A stretch of DNA of 27,500 nucleotides from Cristatella mucedo (lineage: Eukaryota > Bryozoa > Phylactolaemata > Cristatellidae), in the NCBI GenBank assembly GCA_009760855.2, contig WPIO01000533.1:1-27500 (forward strand), written 5' to 3'. Under the pieces are notes generated by a model. The model searched no databases. It was not told the origin of the DNA and saw only the letters and a list, made by a program, of their open reading frames with translations. How positions within the stretch are numbered: the stretch's first letter is position 1; the number at the start of each line of letters is the position of its first letter. A program made the position numbers and the translations under genes. Shown piece after piece: positions 17,224-27,486 of the stretch.

Positions 17224-19024
17224 AGTGGGGAAGGAATTCAGTTTGCCCTTTTTTCTGTCTTAGCTTTGCTTATGAAATTAAAAAAGGAAGGAGCCGACCA
17301 CAGTGAAAAATATAGAAGTCGTCACCGATGATGTAACAGAAAGAAAGGGATCGCATGAGTGGAAAGCTAGGAGACCGTGACAGCGAGAGCTGCAGAGAAG
17401 AGCCGGGGCAGGCGGTTATAGATCCTACAAGTAGCGGCTAGTTTTAACACCCTAAATTGTGCAATCGCTGCCAGCATCTTGTTGCCGTTGGCTTGCCCCA
17501 CCGACGCTAAGGAATGAAGTGGCTTCCCTTGTTGTAGATTGGTGCTGTCCAGCAAGGCCTGGCCGGACTCGGTGCCACTCCTGCCCACCTGTCGCTTATC
17601 GCTGGCCTGTGCATCACCACGGTTTCGGCAGTGATTTTGTTAAGGAGGTCATGACCACATGCCACCGAAGGAACTCTTAGAGCTGTCATATGTGCAGACC
17701 GGACCAGTGGACTTCAGAACCGCATAAAATCAATCTGAATGTGCCCTCGATATGCTATCCCTGCACTTGCTCTCCGCAACGACAAGCCGACACAACCACA
17801 GACGTACCTCTGCCTTCTCTCTGGCACAGCGGACGAGGAGGTGTCGTTGCTTGGGATCTCACTTAAGAGCGGCTGGTATTTCAATGGCTGCATATGTCAG
17901 CACGACTTTTGTCAACAACGAATGCAGGTCTGAATTTCAACTTCAGTTTGCCAGTGCACACCTTAAAGACTCACAAGAAATTATCTATGCATGATTGGGC
18001 AAAGGAACGTTAAGACCTGCTGCTTTGGTTAAGCTGCTGTAGCCTGCCAACAATTTCCAAGGTCTTAACATTGCGCCATGCTTAGCAAATCCTATTTCAT
18101 TTACATAAATAATGTATATGTGCACCCATTTGTATAGCTTTCCTAATTTTCATCACATCTGTACAATGCTACAGCTGCATGGGCATGGTTTGTCTGCAAG
18201 CTTGCTACGCCGATGTTTCCTGCTTGGTGCAATGCAAAACACTTTCTCTGCCCACTGTCTTCGGTTGCGCTGGCACCCTCTTTAATAGGACCACCGTGTC
18301 TAGTCTCGTGACTTGGCTTTATTTTAGGGTAGGTCGTATTTTTTGGGCCTCATTATCATATTCATGCCTGTAGCTTCGTGGAAAGCTGTTGAACAATCAT
18401 CGTGTCAGTATTACATCAGCATCAGTATTATTATTATCATTATATATCATCATTATATATATATACATATATATATATATCCTCTTCTTTTTTGTGTGAG
18501 AAGACAGGCTGGAGAAACCACAGAAGACTAGGTAGTGGCAGCTGTTAGCGACCAAACTTCTGTGCCAATGTGCATATCGGACAATGCTTGGTTTTGCCTC
18601 TGTCTTCCTATGTGAAGAGGGGTGGTAGCCAGGTCATACAAAAGAAGTGTAAGCAATACAGTTTGCCACTTTGGATGAACAGTGCAAGAGTAAGCTAGAG
18701 GATTCGCTGTGCCACGTGGAATGCATCAGACATTGGGTGAGGTTTGTTTCGTGTTTGCCGGTGCTGGTGGTCATCATCGGCGAACAATCACGTGAATTAA
18801 AGCTTGCCCTGTGAGGAGGAGCTTTCAACGGGCCGTTCGTGGATAGCCAGTCAACTTTCGCCATTGAGTAGCAGCTTCATGACTCATAGTGGTCGGATAC
18901 ATGAGCTAAAGAACTGCATCGAGGCATGCTAACTCTGGGGCTCCCATCCAGATCTCGGGGCTGAGGCCAGCGGTTGAATAGCTGGCAGCAAGTCAATGGC
19001 CTCCGATTGCCCTGCTCTCAGGGT
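17224..19024. other. 1.8 kb with no recognisable gene
   Basis: Only short overlapping ORFs and an AT-rich microsatellite near 18425-18480. No domain, splice-matched exon pair or repeat family was recognised. Confidence 0.5.
18425..18480. repeat. ATT/AT microsatellite
   Basis: Imperfect run of TTA, CAT and TA units ending in a TATATATATA stretch. No function assigned. Confidence 0.85.
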
Positions 19025-19900
19025 TGATAACTCTCCAGTTGAATAGGCTCGAAATCTAGGTGTCATATTCCAAAGCGACCTCTCGTTGGACGACCATGTC
19101 AGCTCCACAGTCAAATCCACCTATTTTCAGCTTCGCAACATTGCTAAAACTCGGGCTTGTTTAGATAAGGATACCGCGTCCAAGTTGGTCCATGCATTCG
19201 TGACATCCCATCTCGACTTCTGCAACTCACTGCTCGCTGGCCTACCGACATGTGCGATCAGGCGATTGCAACTGGTGCAAAACTCTGCAGCTAGGCTTGT
19301 CTATCGTGAGCGTTGCAGTTGCCACATCACACCGCTTCTCGCCAACCTGCACTGGCTACCAGTCAAGCAACGGATTGACTTCAAGGTTTTGTCGCTCACT
19401 TTTAGGTCCCTTCATTCTATGGCTCCAGCCTATCGCTCAGATATACTCCCCCATCAGGCCAAGCATCGTACCACCTGCTTTTCGGAATCCAACAGTCTAC
19501 AAATACCTCGTACAAACCTCAAATCCTTTGGAGACCGTGCATTTAGTTCGTATGCTCCCAAAGCCTGGAACTCCCTCCCGACCTGCGTCAGAACATCCCC
19601 TGACCTGACCACATTTAAAAGGAACTTAAAAACACCTATTTAGGACAGCATTTAGTGGGTCCCTGTGATTCGTCCTCGATGTGCTTATGCGTGCTGACAC
19701 TGTGCATGCTGGCACTAACCACATTTGCATGCTGACCCTGTGCATGTCACCCCTAACCATATTATTCATTGTGTTTGTTTTTCAAGCATGATTTTACTTA
19801 CCATTCAATTGCATTTCCCTTTGCAGCAAATGTAAAGCGCATAGAAAGAGATTAAGTTCTTTGAGGGCGCTTTATCAAGTGCATTATTATTATTATTATA
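19025..19900 (+). mobile_element. L2-clade LINE, 5'-truncated copy B
   Basis: Best-preserved copy. It starts at a segment matching copy A near 16360 and is open from 19086 to 19643. It encodes the thumb and C-terminal region, including H-L-D-F-C-N-S-L-L-A-G-L-P, L-H-W-L-P-V-K-Q-R-I-D-F-K and F-G-D-R-A-F-S-S-Y-A-P-K-A-W-N-S-L-P. A 3' UTR with TGCTGACACTGTGCATG words follows, then the tail TGTAAAGCGC, GAGATTAAGTTCTTTGAGGG and (ATT)n at 19882-19899. The 5' end is cut by truncation after the catalytic domain. Being uninterrupted, it is probably a younger insertion than copies A and C. Confidence 0.92.
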
Positions 19901-20220
19901 ACTCCGAGCCGAACTCAGGTGCCCCACAGGGTCACAGGAGCCAAGTCAGTGGCAGCCGGTGCCGACCCCTGGCTCACAGGATGCACTTCTGTATAGTTAG
20001 TTTCTTAGAAGCATCAAAATTGGCATAATGGGGGTCGATCTTTATGCAAATGACATTCGGGATGAGTATTTAAAATAATGCATCAAGAACAGCTATTATA
20101 TCGTAGCTAGAGTGCTAACTATAATTATTAGCAAAACATGGCACAACTGTGGTACACTTAGGTCACGTGATTTTCTTATGTCGGTTTCGTGTTCTTAAAA
20201 AAAATTACTGACGTAACAAT
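19901..20220. other. Interval without recognisable features
   Basis: Sequence between L2 copy B and SINE-B copy 3. No coding region, repeat family or regulatory site could be assigned. Confidence 0.5.
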
Positions 20221-20363
20221 CTCATTTGTATAGCAGCAGGAGAGCCTTAACGACTATCACCACCACTTGCTGTTGGCAATAAGGGACCGTCCACTTCAAG
20301 ATTCGAACCCGTGACCTTGGTCGTAAAGGCCAAGCACCCTATCTCCTGGACTACCAAGGCCCT
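20221..20363 (-). mobile_element. SINE-B copy 3 (tRNA-derived), minus strand
   Basis: On the minus strand it has the fullest tRNA-like head of the family: GGGCCTTGGTAGTCCAGGAG (A-box region), an arm CTTGG/CCAAG around the anticodon loop, and the B box GGGTTCGAATC. The family body and ACAAATGAG end follow. The head is not a standard tRNA because the acceptor stem is not closed and no CCA-side stem follows. Confidence 0.85.
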
Positions 20364-21381
20364 TAGTGGGTGTTGTCATATTTTTGACCAATCTTATTCA
20401 GCGGGGCGCCGGTGCATTCGATCTGCATGTACATGCGATAGCAGTCATGCAATTGCTTACCAGTGAGTAGTCGATAGCAATGCCTCATGTTCATCTTCTT
20501 AGATGGGTAACAAGACGATTGATAATCAGAATGCAGGATTAGCTAGTTTTCTAGTAGTCAGCAACATGATTTTGTGGACCTTTCTATTGTCTGAGTTCGA
20601 CAAGGTGCTCGCGGTTTGCTGCTATGTTCTTGTGCTAATTAGTCAACTATGGCAGGACTGTCACCCCTAGCAGCTTATCCAGGCAGATCCTAGCCACACT
20701 TGGAACTAGGCAGCCGACTTGCTTGGGGTGGGGGATCCTGCTGTTGCTGCCTCTAGGCAGGGGTGCTGCCGCACAGCGGCCGAAGTGGAGCACGCCCACG
20801 GAGGTGAACGCACGGCCGCCTGAATGCAGACATGCCGGCATGGCAGCAGCATTCTCTCGCCAGCTCTCTCGGCTCACGGATCGAGCGCCGGGCTCTTTCT
20901 TTTGTGGCGCGCAGTAGAGCTGCACTTTGGCACGACGGTGTATGAGATAAAGAAACAAGTTCTCGTACGTATTAAAACGCCTGCCGGGCATAGGTCGCAC
21001 GTAGGTCTCGACGGTGGCGACAGCGAAGCGCTCTGGCCGGCCGCTGCCATTGTCACCTGCGTGTCCGGTCAGCCCGGCAAAAGTGGCTCTCAGGCAGACG
21101 GTGCTGGCTGCCAGCCAGCAGAGCCACAAAGCAGGAAGCTTTTTTAGCCCTTGCACAGACTTGCCGGCGACTTGCCCTGCGCGAGGAGTGCAGGAAATAG
21201 CTGCCGGCCGCCAGCCCATCACTTGCTCCGTGAGTGATGGGTCAGGTCACTGCTGCCCGGGGTCAGCGCCTTTTAAATGTACCCGGCTCGCACGGTTGGT
21301 ACCCTGCCGTCGCACATGACTAGCACTTGGCCGTGCTGATCCCTGCGAGCGTGCAGCACTTGGCCGGCTTAAGCAAGCCGG
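20364..21381. other. GC-rich interval downstream of the coiled-coil gene's terminal exon
   Basis: It probably contains the 3' untranslated region of the minus-strand gene ending at 21382. A 191-codon minus-strand ORF (20647-21222) has no recognisable domain and overlaps other open frames in GC-rich sequence, so it is not called a gene. Confidence 0.4.
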
Positions 21382-21716
21382 TCAGCGCTTGCCCAGAGCT
21401 GCGGCGATTCTGCGCCGCTGTTCGTCGGTGGCGCTGACTTCCTTCAGCCGCACGGCGGCAGCCGCAGTGCTGTCGTCAGAGGCGCTGAGAGCGTCGTACG
21501 AAATGGATACGCTGTTCGCCGAGGCGGCTTGATCTTTTCTGGAGCTGTCCTTGGCCGACGTGCGTCGCTGGACGCTGTGCTTGAACAGCAGCAATTCCTC
21601 GGCCGACGCCTGCCGCTTGGGCGGCGCAGCCTTCGAAGCTGCTCGAGCGCCATTGGAGGATGGCGACTGCTGCGCGGCCGCGGCAGACGGCTTAGACGGC
21701 TGGCCGTTCTGAACAG
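21382..21716 (-). CDS. Coiled-coil gene, terminal exon
   Basis: A strong polypyrimidine tract and acceptor (CCTTTTTCTTTAAGCAG) precede a 111-codon frame including the stop. Residues include P-P-K-R-Q-A-S-A-E-E-L-L-L-F-K-H-S-V-Q and a final basic helix. The phase matches the exon at 24057-24162 across a 2.3 kb intron. If that join is wrong, this is the last exon of a separate unidentified minus-strand gene. Confidence 0.6.
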
Positions 21717-24700
21717 CTGCTTAAAGAAAAAGGGAAAGTGCTCTCTCGGTGTGCTGCATCCACGTGTGGCCTCGACTCGTGCCGTCGGCCAGGCCAAGCG
21801 GATGAGTACAGTGGGCCCTGGATGTATCGTTCTGCTGCTGGTCTCGGGTAATTTCAAAATGCAGAGTGAACGAAGGCCCCCTACCGTAAGAACGAACGCA
21901 GGAGAAGAAGTTTGCCTCAGGTGAGGAGTTATCCTTTAACCTTCGAGCTATGGCTCCTGTGCTCTAACGATTGATTTATTGAGACTACTCTTCGTTCAGC
22001 ACCCGACACGAGGCCGACACAGGGATTTTTAAAGCATCGACTTTAAATTTCCTCCTGTGTGCTTCAGCTGAATCGAGGCATGGAAGGACGTTTGCGATCG
22101 AAAATTGTGTTTGGCGAAACCACTGTTAGTACTGCTCAGCAAAAGCCACGTGTCAGGCCGCTAAGTTTGTGTGATAATTGAAGAGTATACATTTGTGAAG
22201 CGCCGTAAGAGAATTAGATCACTTTTTAGGCACTTTACTCTTGCTGGATAGAAATTATATCAACTGGTGGTAATAGCACACCCATTACCAGCATGCATAA
22301 GCGCATGAAGGAGTATCCATATGGATAGACCAAATGCTGCAATGAACTCGGGTCTTTTGCTTCGCTTTAAATTTCGTAAATTTCCACGCTTTGCCAGCCA
22401 GGGACTGGAGGTCCGGTCTATAAAATACTTGATGCTGGTTACAGGTAGATCTAACGAAACAGAGTCAAATGAGCAGTAATACTGGGCGCAAGACAGTGAG
22501 CAAGTACTTCAGACCTGTTTGGTTCTTGCCGGGGCAAGAAAACGAAGAGCCTAAAAGTGAGTGACAACACTCTCGAATTCGACACGCTGCTTGACGTAGA
22601 GCAAGTGAAGGACAGAGAGCAGTGCTGGGTTCTTGACGAGTGGGCTGACAACAGCCACTTTGAAGAATGCACGGACCAACAAACTTATTACAACGGGTTC
22701 ACAGCCCATGACAATCACCGGTAAGAGATCACTCCTTTCGGGTCCTGGCCTGCCGGGGCAAGCAGTGGCTAAGCTCATGCGCAAGCTGACATTACAGCCA
22801 CATTACAGTTCTAACTGTTAAGTACCCTCTACTTTTTCTAATAGATTTTGCCAATGACCAAAAGGCTCAGTGATGTTACCATAGTCTCATGTCTAATCCG
22901 GCCATGGCCTCCACTGGTTACAGGTTGTGCTAGGCACTACGATTACCTTTCGAAGGGCCTCGATAACCCAGCATGTTAGGTGCTCGCACTTCACGACCCA
23001 GGGATCGTGGGTTCGAATCGTGCAGTAGGAGATCCTTTACTGATAACTGAAAGCAGCGGTGATACCTGCTCGGGCTTTTCCACTGCTATGCAAACGAGGC
23101 TGTAAAATCACCTAATAATAATGTTATTATTATTATTATTATTATTATTACAGGAGCTGGTTAAAACTGGCTGAGCACCTTTATCTACACAGGCTTGTCC
23201 ACCCCACCCAGGTATCTACCGAACAGGCTGCAAACCCACTTACAAATAGCCTGATGAGACGAGCCTGGATAGCTAGCAGCCTAATGCACCCTTGGAAGTA
23301 GACTAGACAGCTCTTGTACCACAGCGATTCCACTCACACCAAGCTGCCTGTAGGTGCTACCTTTTTAAAATACCGAATGTGCCTGGCATCGTGCCTGATT
23401 GATGCGCTACAAACTGCTATATTTAAACAGTCGTGTATGTATGCATTGAGCCGACAGAATTTCAGTCATATGCCCAAATTTTTTTTTTTAATATAATCAA
23501 GTGTGGCTAGCAGCTGTAAGACTAAAAAATGTGAACTTACTGTTGAGCTAAACTTTTTTTAACATGAATCTTAATGGCAGATAAAAATCCAAGGGCATGG
23601 TTGCATCAAGACATTTTCTGAGACGGCTGAACCTTGGCTACCCCAGTAGAGCTAAATGGGCTGAGTTTCTGTCCCACCTGCTGCAACGGCGAGCCAAGCA
23701 GACTGCTTGAGCTGTAGCTTTCTGACTGACTGGGCACCAGTTCAAGGTTATCATTGCATTCACATACAAGTGCTGTGGTCGAGCTTGTGATGCAATTTTC
23801 TCTACAAAAACGTTTCAATCTGACATGCAGTTTTGCATTCCGACCCGGTCCCTCACGGGTTTCACCTGCAAGCCAGAGCCAATAGCACATGCACACTGTA
23901 CTCGAGCGCACGTGCCGATGCGCATGCACGTGCAAGCACACTAGTTTCCCCATGCCGCTGCACCCATTTAAATCACTCGCTGCTTCTTTCAAGTGGAGAC
24001 TTTCTGTCTGAGCGACAAAAACTAGACGCTACAGTGCACTGACACCCTAGGCTTACCTGACTTCATCAGCTGTGCAATGTGCTCGCGGGCCTCGGTAAGC
24101 GCATCGGTCAGCTCCAACCTTTCTTCACACTCGCGTCTCACCGTCTCTTGTAAGAGGGCAATCTACAAAATTTTTAAAATATATAATTGCAAGTGGAAAA
24201 TTGGCGATCTCGTTAGAGGTGGCTCCGATAAAGTGTGCTGCGTGAAAGCATCTGCAGAGGTACCGGGTATGTGGGCAGGCATGCATGTGTGACCCCTGAC
24301 CTCTTCGGCTCTCTCGCGAATTAGCTTGTCGAGGTTAGCATCATTCTGTTTGCTGTCACTCAGATCACGCTGTGCCGTCTTCAGCTGAGCAGTGAGGTCC
24401 ATAATATGCTCCCTGTTGCCATCATCAAGGCGAGCTGCAATGTGACAGAAGAGGCCAGGTGCCAGAGTGCAAGACGCATGCGTCAGCTTACAGCCTATCC
24501 AGAAGTAGTCAAATAAGCGATAGCCATCAGGTGACACTTGTTCGGTTGACTACAAGTTCACTCCAAGACAGGCTGTGAAATAGACCAATAACTGATAGTC
24601 AAGTTAGTCAATTTTATGAGTGGCAGTTATTGAATAATATTCCACGGCTTTGGCTCTCTTGCCTTCTCACACACAATCAATCAGAGTTCAGCTAGATAAT

Positions 24701-25359
24701 GCACCGACCAAACAGAAAACCATGCTGCTCAAGAATAAATAAATTGGCTGGTAAAATTTCTGGGCAGGTCGATCTCAAGAGAGTCAAAGACGAACATCGG
24801 GTGACAAGGCTCTTCGAAGATTGGGGCCGTGGAGGTGGCCAAACTCTAGATCCCTGCTTATACTCCCGATCAAACGTCATGAACCCAGACTCAGTCAGGT
24901 TACTGCTGCGATTACAAAATTCTATCTATGCATCAAGGGCTTTTCCAAGCGAAAAATAATGGTAGGCAAACTGACTTGACATGCATCAAGGTCTCAGCAT
25001 GAGCACACACTAATGTAAAATAAAGAAAACTATCCTGTCTAATTTTCGAAGAAAGTCGCTCTTACGAAAAAAATCCAAGTTACAAGCCTTCGTACAATCT
25101 GGATGCAACCGACACGAGTAATACAAATGGTGCAAGAACTAATCGTTGATAGAAGAGCTGAGATTTAAGGAATCTATTACTGTCGTTACTTACCGAGCCG
25201 TTCTTCAAGGTCTTGTATGATGCCCTTCAAGCTGGTGATCTCTTTCCTCAGAGTGACTTCGTTTTTTGCAGCAGCATCCCTCAACAGTGACAGCTGGTGG
25301 CTGATAGCTGTTGCCTCAGCGTTGCTTGCTGACTGAGCACTTGCAAGCTGACTCTTAAG
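21382..25359 (-). CDS. Coiled-coil protein gene, 3' part (last four exons)
   Basis: On the minus strand the exons are 25194-25359, 24301-24434, 24057-24162 and 21382-21716. Donors are GTAAGT, GTCAGG and GTAAGC; the three later acceptors are TTGCAG, TTTTGTAG and TTTAAGCAG. Phases 1, 0 and 1 match, giving 246 codons plus stop. The first three exons encode about 135 residues of heptad-rich, charged coiled coil, for example L-K-G-I-I-Q-D-L-E-E-R-L and L-T-A-Q-L-K-T-A-Q-R-D-L. The last exon is an S-, A- and K-rich tail ending R-R-R-I-A-A-A-L-G-K-R with a basic P-P-K-R. Such proteins usually serve as scaffolds of centrosome, cilium or cytoskeleton, but this one is not identified. The 5' exons lie upstream, possibly outside the window. 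An alternative last exon is at 23606-23799. Confidence 0.65.
22513..22720 (+). CDS. Exon-like open stretch of unknown function, opposite strand
   Basis: Between an acceptor-like AGTACTTCAG and a strong donor CCG|GTAAGAG the plus strand is open for about 68 codons. It has protein-like composition: L-E-F-D-T-L-L-D-V-E-Q-V-K and C-W-V-L-D-E-W-A-D-N. It is in phase 2 at both ends. A short ATG frame overlaps it at 22469-22558 in another frame. No partner exon was found on either side, and it lies inside the coiled-coil gene's intron on the other strand. It could be an exon of a nested gene, a relic or chance. Confidence 0.3.
22954..23151 (+). mobile_element. SINE-B copy 4 with long (TTA)n tail
   Basis: It has a tRNA-like head beginning AGGGCCTCGATAACCCAGC, a B box GTGGGTTCGAATCG, and the family body (GATCCTTTACTG, GAAAGCAGCGGTGATA). 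It ends CTATGCAAACGAGGCTGTAAAA, followed by about 12 TTA/ATT triplets. It is one of the fuller copies of this family. Confidence 0.85.
23606..23799 (-). CDS. Possible alternative terminal exon of the coiled-coil gene
   Basis: An open frame of 63 codons ends TGA, with a serine-rich stretch S-E-S-Y-S-S-S-S-L-L-G. Acceptor TTTTTGTAGAG would join it in phase 1 to the exon at 24057-24162. Its composition is plausible for a C-terminal tail. The exon at 21382-21716 has a stronger acceptor, so this one is the minor choice or spurious. Confidence 0.3.
24057..24162 (-). CDS. Coiled-coil gene, penultimate exon
   Basis: Encodes I-A-L-L-Q-E-T-V-R-R-E through H-I-A-Q-L-M-K-S plus one base. The acceptor is TTTTGTAG and the donor CAG|GTAAGC. 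It ends in phase 1, which fits both candidate last exons. Confidence 0.72.
24301..24434 (-). CDS. Coiled-coil gene, middle exon
   Basis: Encodes R-L-D-D-G-N-R-E-H-I through I-R-E-R-A-E-E. The acceptor is CACATTGCAG and the donor GAG|GTCAGG. It joins its neighbours in phase 1 and phase 0. Confidence 0.7.
25194..25359 (-). CDS. Coiled-coil gene, first visible exon
   Basis: Encodes L-K-S-Q-L-A-S-A-Q-S through D-L-E-E-R-L plus one base. The donor CTCG|GTAAGT is good. The acceptor (TATCACCAG) follows directly on an ATT microsatellite, so the exact 5' edge is less certain; the frame stays open upstream for a few codons. Confidence 0.65.
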
Positions 25360-25550
25360 CTGGTGATAATAATAGTAATAATAGCATGTTTATAATAACG
25401 TAGAGTCGCAAGAGTTTGTGGCACTTTAAATAAGCTGGAAAGGAAGAGTGTCAATTGCTTAGTTATAATATGCACAACCTCAGCACATACAAGCCCGCAA
25501 TGGGCAATTTGCCAGGAAATGACAAATGAGAGATGGCAAACGGTGGCCAA
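25360..25550 (-). mobile_element. Possible divergent L2 3' tail next to a splice acceptor
   Basis: On the plus strand an AAT-rich run (25366-25383) is followed by TGGCACTTTAAATAAG and then CAGCACATACAAGCCCGCAATG. The order resembles antisense L2 copy C: AAT run, GTGCTTTACATAAGG, CAGCACTCATAAGCCCACAAAG. Similarity is patchy and no coding part follows clearly. If real, the element inserted immediately upstream of the coiled-coil exon. Confidence 0.35.
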
Positions 25551-26392
25551 TCTACAGGTTTAACGGCCAGCAAAGGTGACCCGTGGTGGCGAGCCATGGT
25601 GCTTTTCTCAGCAGCAACACGGCAGACCATTCTCTTAGGATTACGTAGGGCTTTATGCCAATGTTACTGAGCACGGGAAAGCTGTTTACATTTCACATTC
25701 ATCGAGAAGAGCAGGTAACATAAGGACATTCGGACACAGGCAGCACTTAGGTGAGTCTCTTCCGGTCATCAGCTGAACAAGCAACATAATTGAATTAGTA
25801 TGGCAGTGGCATCCGGTATAAGGCTCAAAAGAAGTAGCCAAATCGAGAGCCTGATTTCAATACTGATGCTATGCAGCATGGGGCATCAGCAGAGATGTCA
25901 AGATAAGGCTTAAGAAGAAGTGTGAGAACGTAAGTAGAACAGACCACTCGATAGCTGCAGAAGTTGCACAGTGGCCAGTGATGCCCAGGCAGCAATTCCT
26001 CAATAGTCTCGATGGTTAGGTCACTGAATCATGATCAGCAGCATGAGCCTCTCACAACATCTCCTGTCCCAACTCGAACAGCATTAGTATCTAGCATGCA
26101 GGATAGAAAAAGTAAATACACGAAGCAGAACTATCATACGACTGTAAGAAGCACTAAAGACTCAGGAGGGATGCCACAGTGCTGGGGTAAGAATGTTTCA
26201 CGTCGTCACTAGAAAAGTTGAACCCACGGCTTCCTAAATATATTCTTTGAAGTCATAGCAACCTACCCATTTCAACCGGGCGGGACTTTTTCATGACAAA
26301 ACAACGACATGAATAAGCATCAACTAGAAAAATGTCTGCTCTGTGATGCATGCAGCAGTGCCATCTAGACTTTTAGCAGCTGTCTGGTGCCA
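25551..26392. other. Interval without a confident feature
   Basis: Contains only small ORFs. A minus-strand word around 25975-25995 (CTGGGCATCACTGGC) matches the L2 reverse-transcriptase segment in copy A, so a decayed antisense L2 piece may lie here. The surrounding sequence does not align well by eye. Confidence 0.3.
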
Positions 26393-26530
26393 AGCTGGTT
26401 TTGTCCAGCGGTTAAGGTGCTCGCCCTGACCAAGGTCTGGCCGAAGTCGTGGGCTCGAACCCCTGACATATGTGAAGCGCCTGAATAGAGATTAAGTTCT
26501 CTTGGGGCGCTATACAAATGAATTATATAT
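26393..26530 (+). mobile_element. SINE-A copy 2 (tRNA head, L2-derived tail)
   Basis: Closely matches copy 1 at 14990 over its whole length: the GTCCAGCGGTTAAGGTGCTC head, GTCGTGGGCTCGAACCCC B-box region, CATATGTGAAGCGCCTGAAT and GGGGCGCTATACAAATGAAT. The high similarity of two copies 11 kb apart suggests recent activity. It lies upstream of the visible exons of the minus-strand coiled-coil gene, so it may be intronic. Confidence 0.88.
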
Positions 26531-27120
26531 ATTACACACTCAGCAGCAGCACAGTCAGAACTTTTAGCTTCACGTCTAGGCTCAATTATCACCGAACCTT
26601 ATAAGGGCACAGTCTAATCAGCATCACAATCCCGGCTGCCCATGAAGGGCAATTCCAAAAAACCAAAGCACAACAGCTCATGCTGAATGCCTCTGATTTG
26701 TGCCGATAAAGGACAGTGAATCGGTGTCGCGGCATACAGTAGACGACTACTTGGCCAATTTAGCTTCTGCCAATTCTCTTTTTAATAAAAGCTATTCCAA
26801 GAAACTACAACGACTTAAAGACTAGCAGTCCTTGAAAGAAGTCAGATGTTCATCTACATCCATGTTCATATATTGTCTTGGTTGCAATGTTATATATAGA
26901 GGTCTCATTCTGGCGAGAATTTTAACTGTGCTGAAGGCACTGCATGAGCATAACAAAAAAGTTGCTAAAATTGCAGTCATTAAATCATTGAACGTGTGGC
27001 TGCAAGCACACAGAGAGAGCAGGAAAACAAAAGGAAAGCTCTAGATTCAACGGTATTTGCAAAATTGCACGATGATTGCAAAATGCAAGTCAGTCAAAAC
27101 AATCAGATAGAGAAATCTGG
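26531..27120. other. Interval without a confident feature
   Basis: A 70-codon plus-strand ORF (26832-27044) has a lysine-rich end but no recognisable domain, start context or splice partners. Nothing else is supported. Confidence 0.4.
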
Positions 27121-27486
27121 TATTCGGGTATGCTATCCTGACAGGCTTAGCTGACCATTCTTTTGAATGCAAACTTTCACTGAAATTTCGCGTGAATGAA
27201 CAACACTGCCTCAAGTCAAAATATTCGTGCTCAGCCAGATTTAAACAACGATGATATTATCAATGCCATCAATTGTCATGCTACAATTCGGTTTTCTATC
27301 TGCATAAAAGCCACTTTGAAATTGGCAATAGAATTTTAGCTTACTTGACCAGTCATTCCAAGACAAGGGGTGCGGAAGATTCTCTAGAGTTACAATTGTT
27401 TCTACTAAATCTACACATGGAATGAGACTGGAAATTAAGATAACTATCATCAGCATAGCCCTTGAATGAATTCCATATACTGACAT
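27121..27486 (-). mobile_element. Decayed non-LTR reverse-transcriptase fragment
   Basis: On the minus strand near 27430-27450 the sequence reads F-K-G-Y-A-D-D-S-Y-L, the catalytic box of non-LTR reverse transcriptases. About 100 bp on, another frame reads W-N-D-W-S-S-K-L-K-F, like the W-M-T-x-N-K-L-K-L-N that follows the box in L2/CR1 elements. It is heavily frameshifted and differs from L2 copies A-C, so it may be a different or older family. Confidence 0.4.

Larger units (their letters stand above)
21717..24056 (-). other. 2.3 kb intron of the coiled-coil gene
   Basis: It contains the alternative terminal exon (23606-23799), SINE-B copy 4 and an exon-like open stretch on the opposite strand (22513-22720). 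The rest holds nothing recognisable. Confidence 0.5.

Noticed and set aside
20221-20363. tRNA gene on the minus strand
   Set aside because: A- and B-box-like sequences are present, but the acceptor stem does not close and the SINE body follows. It is one of four dispersed family members.
20647-21222. 191-codon minus-strand ORF
   Set aside because: No recognisable domain, overlapping open frames on the other strand in GC-rich DNA, and no splice or start evidence.
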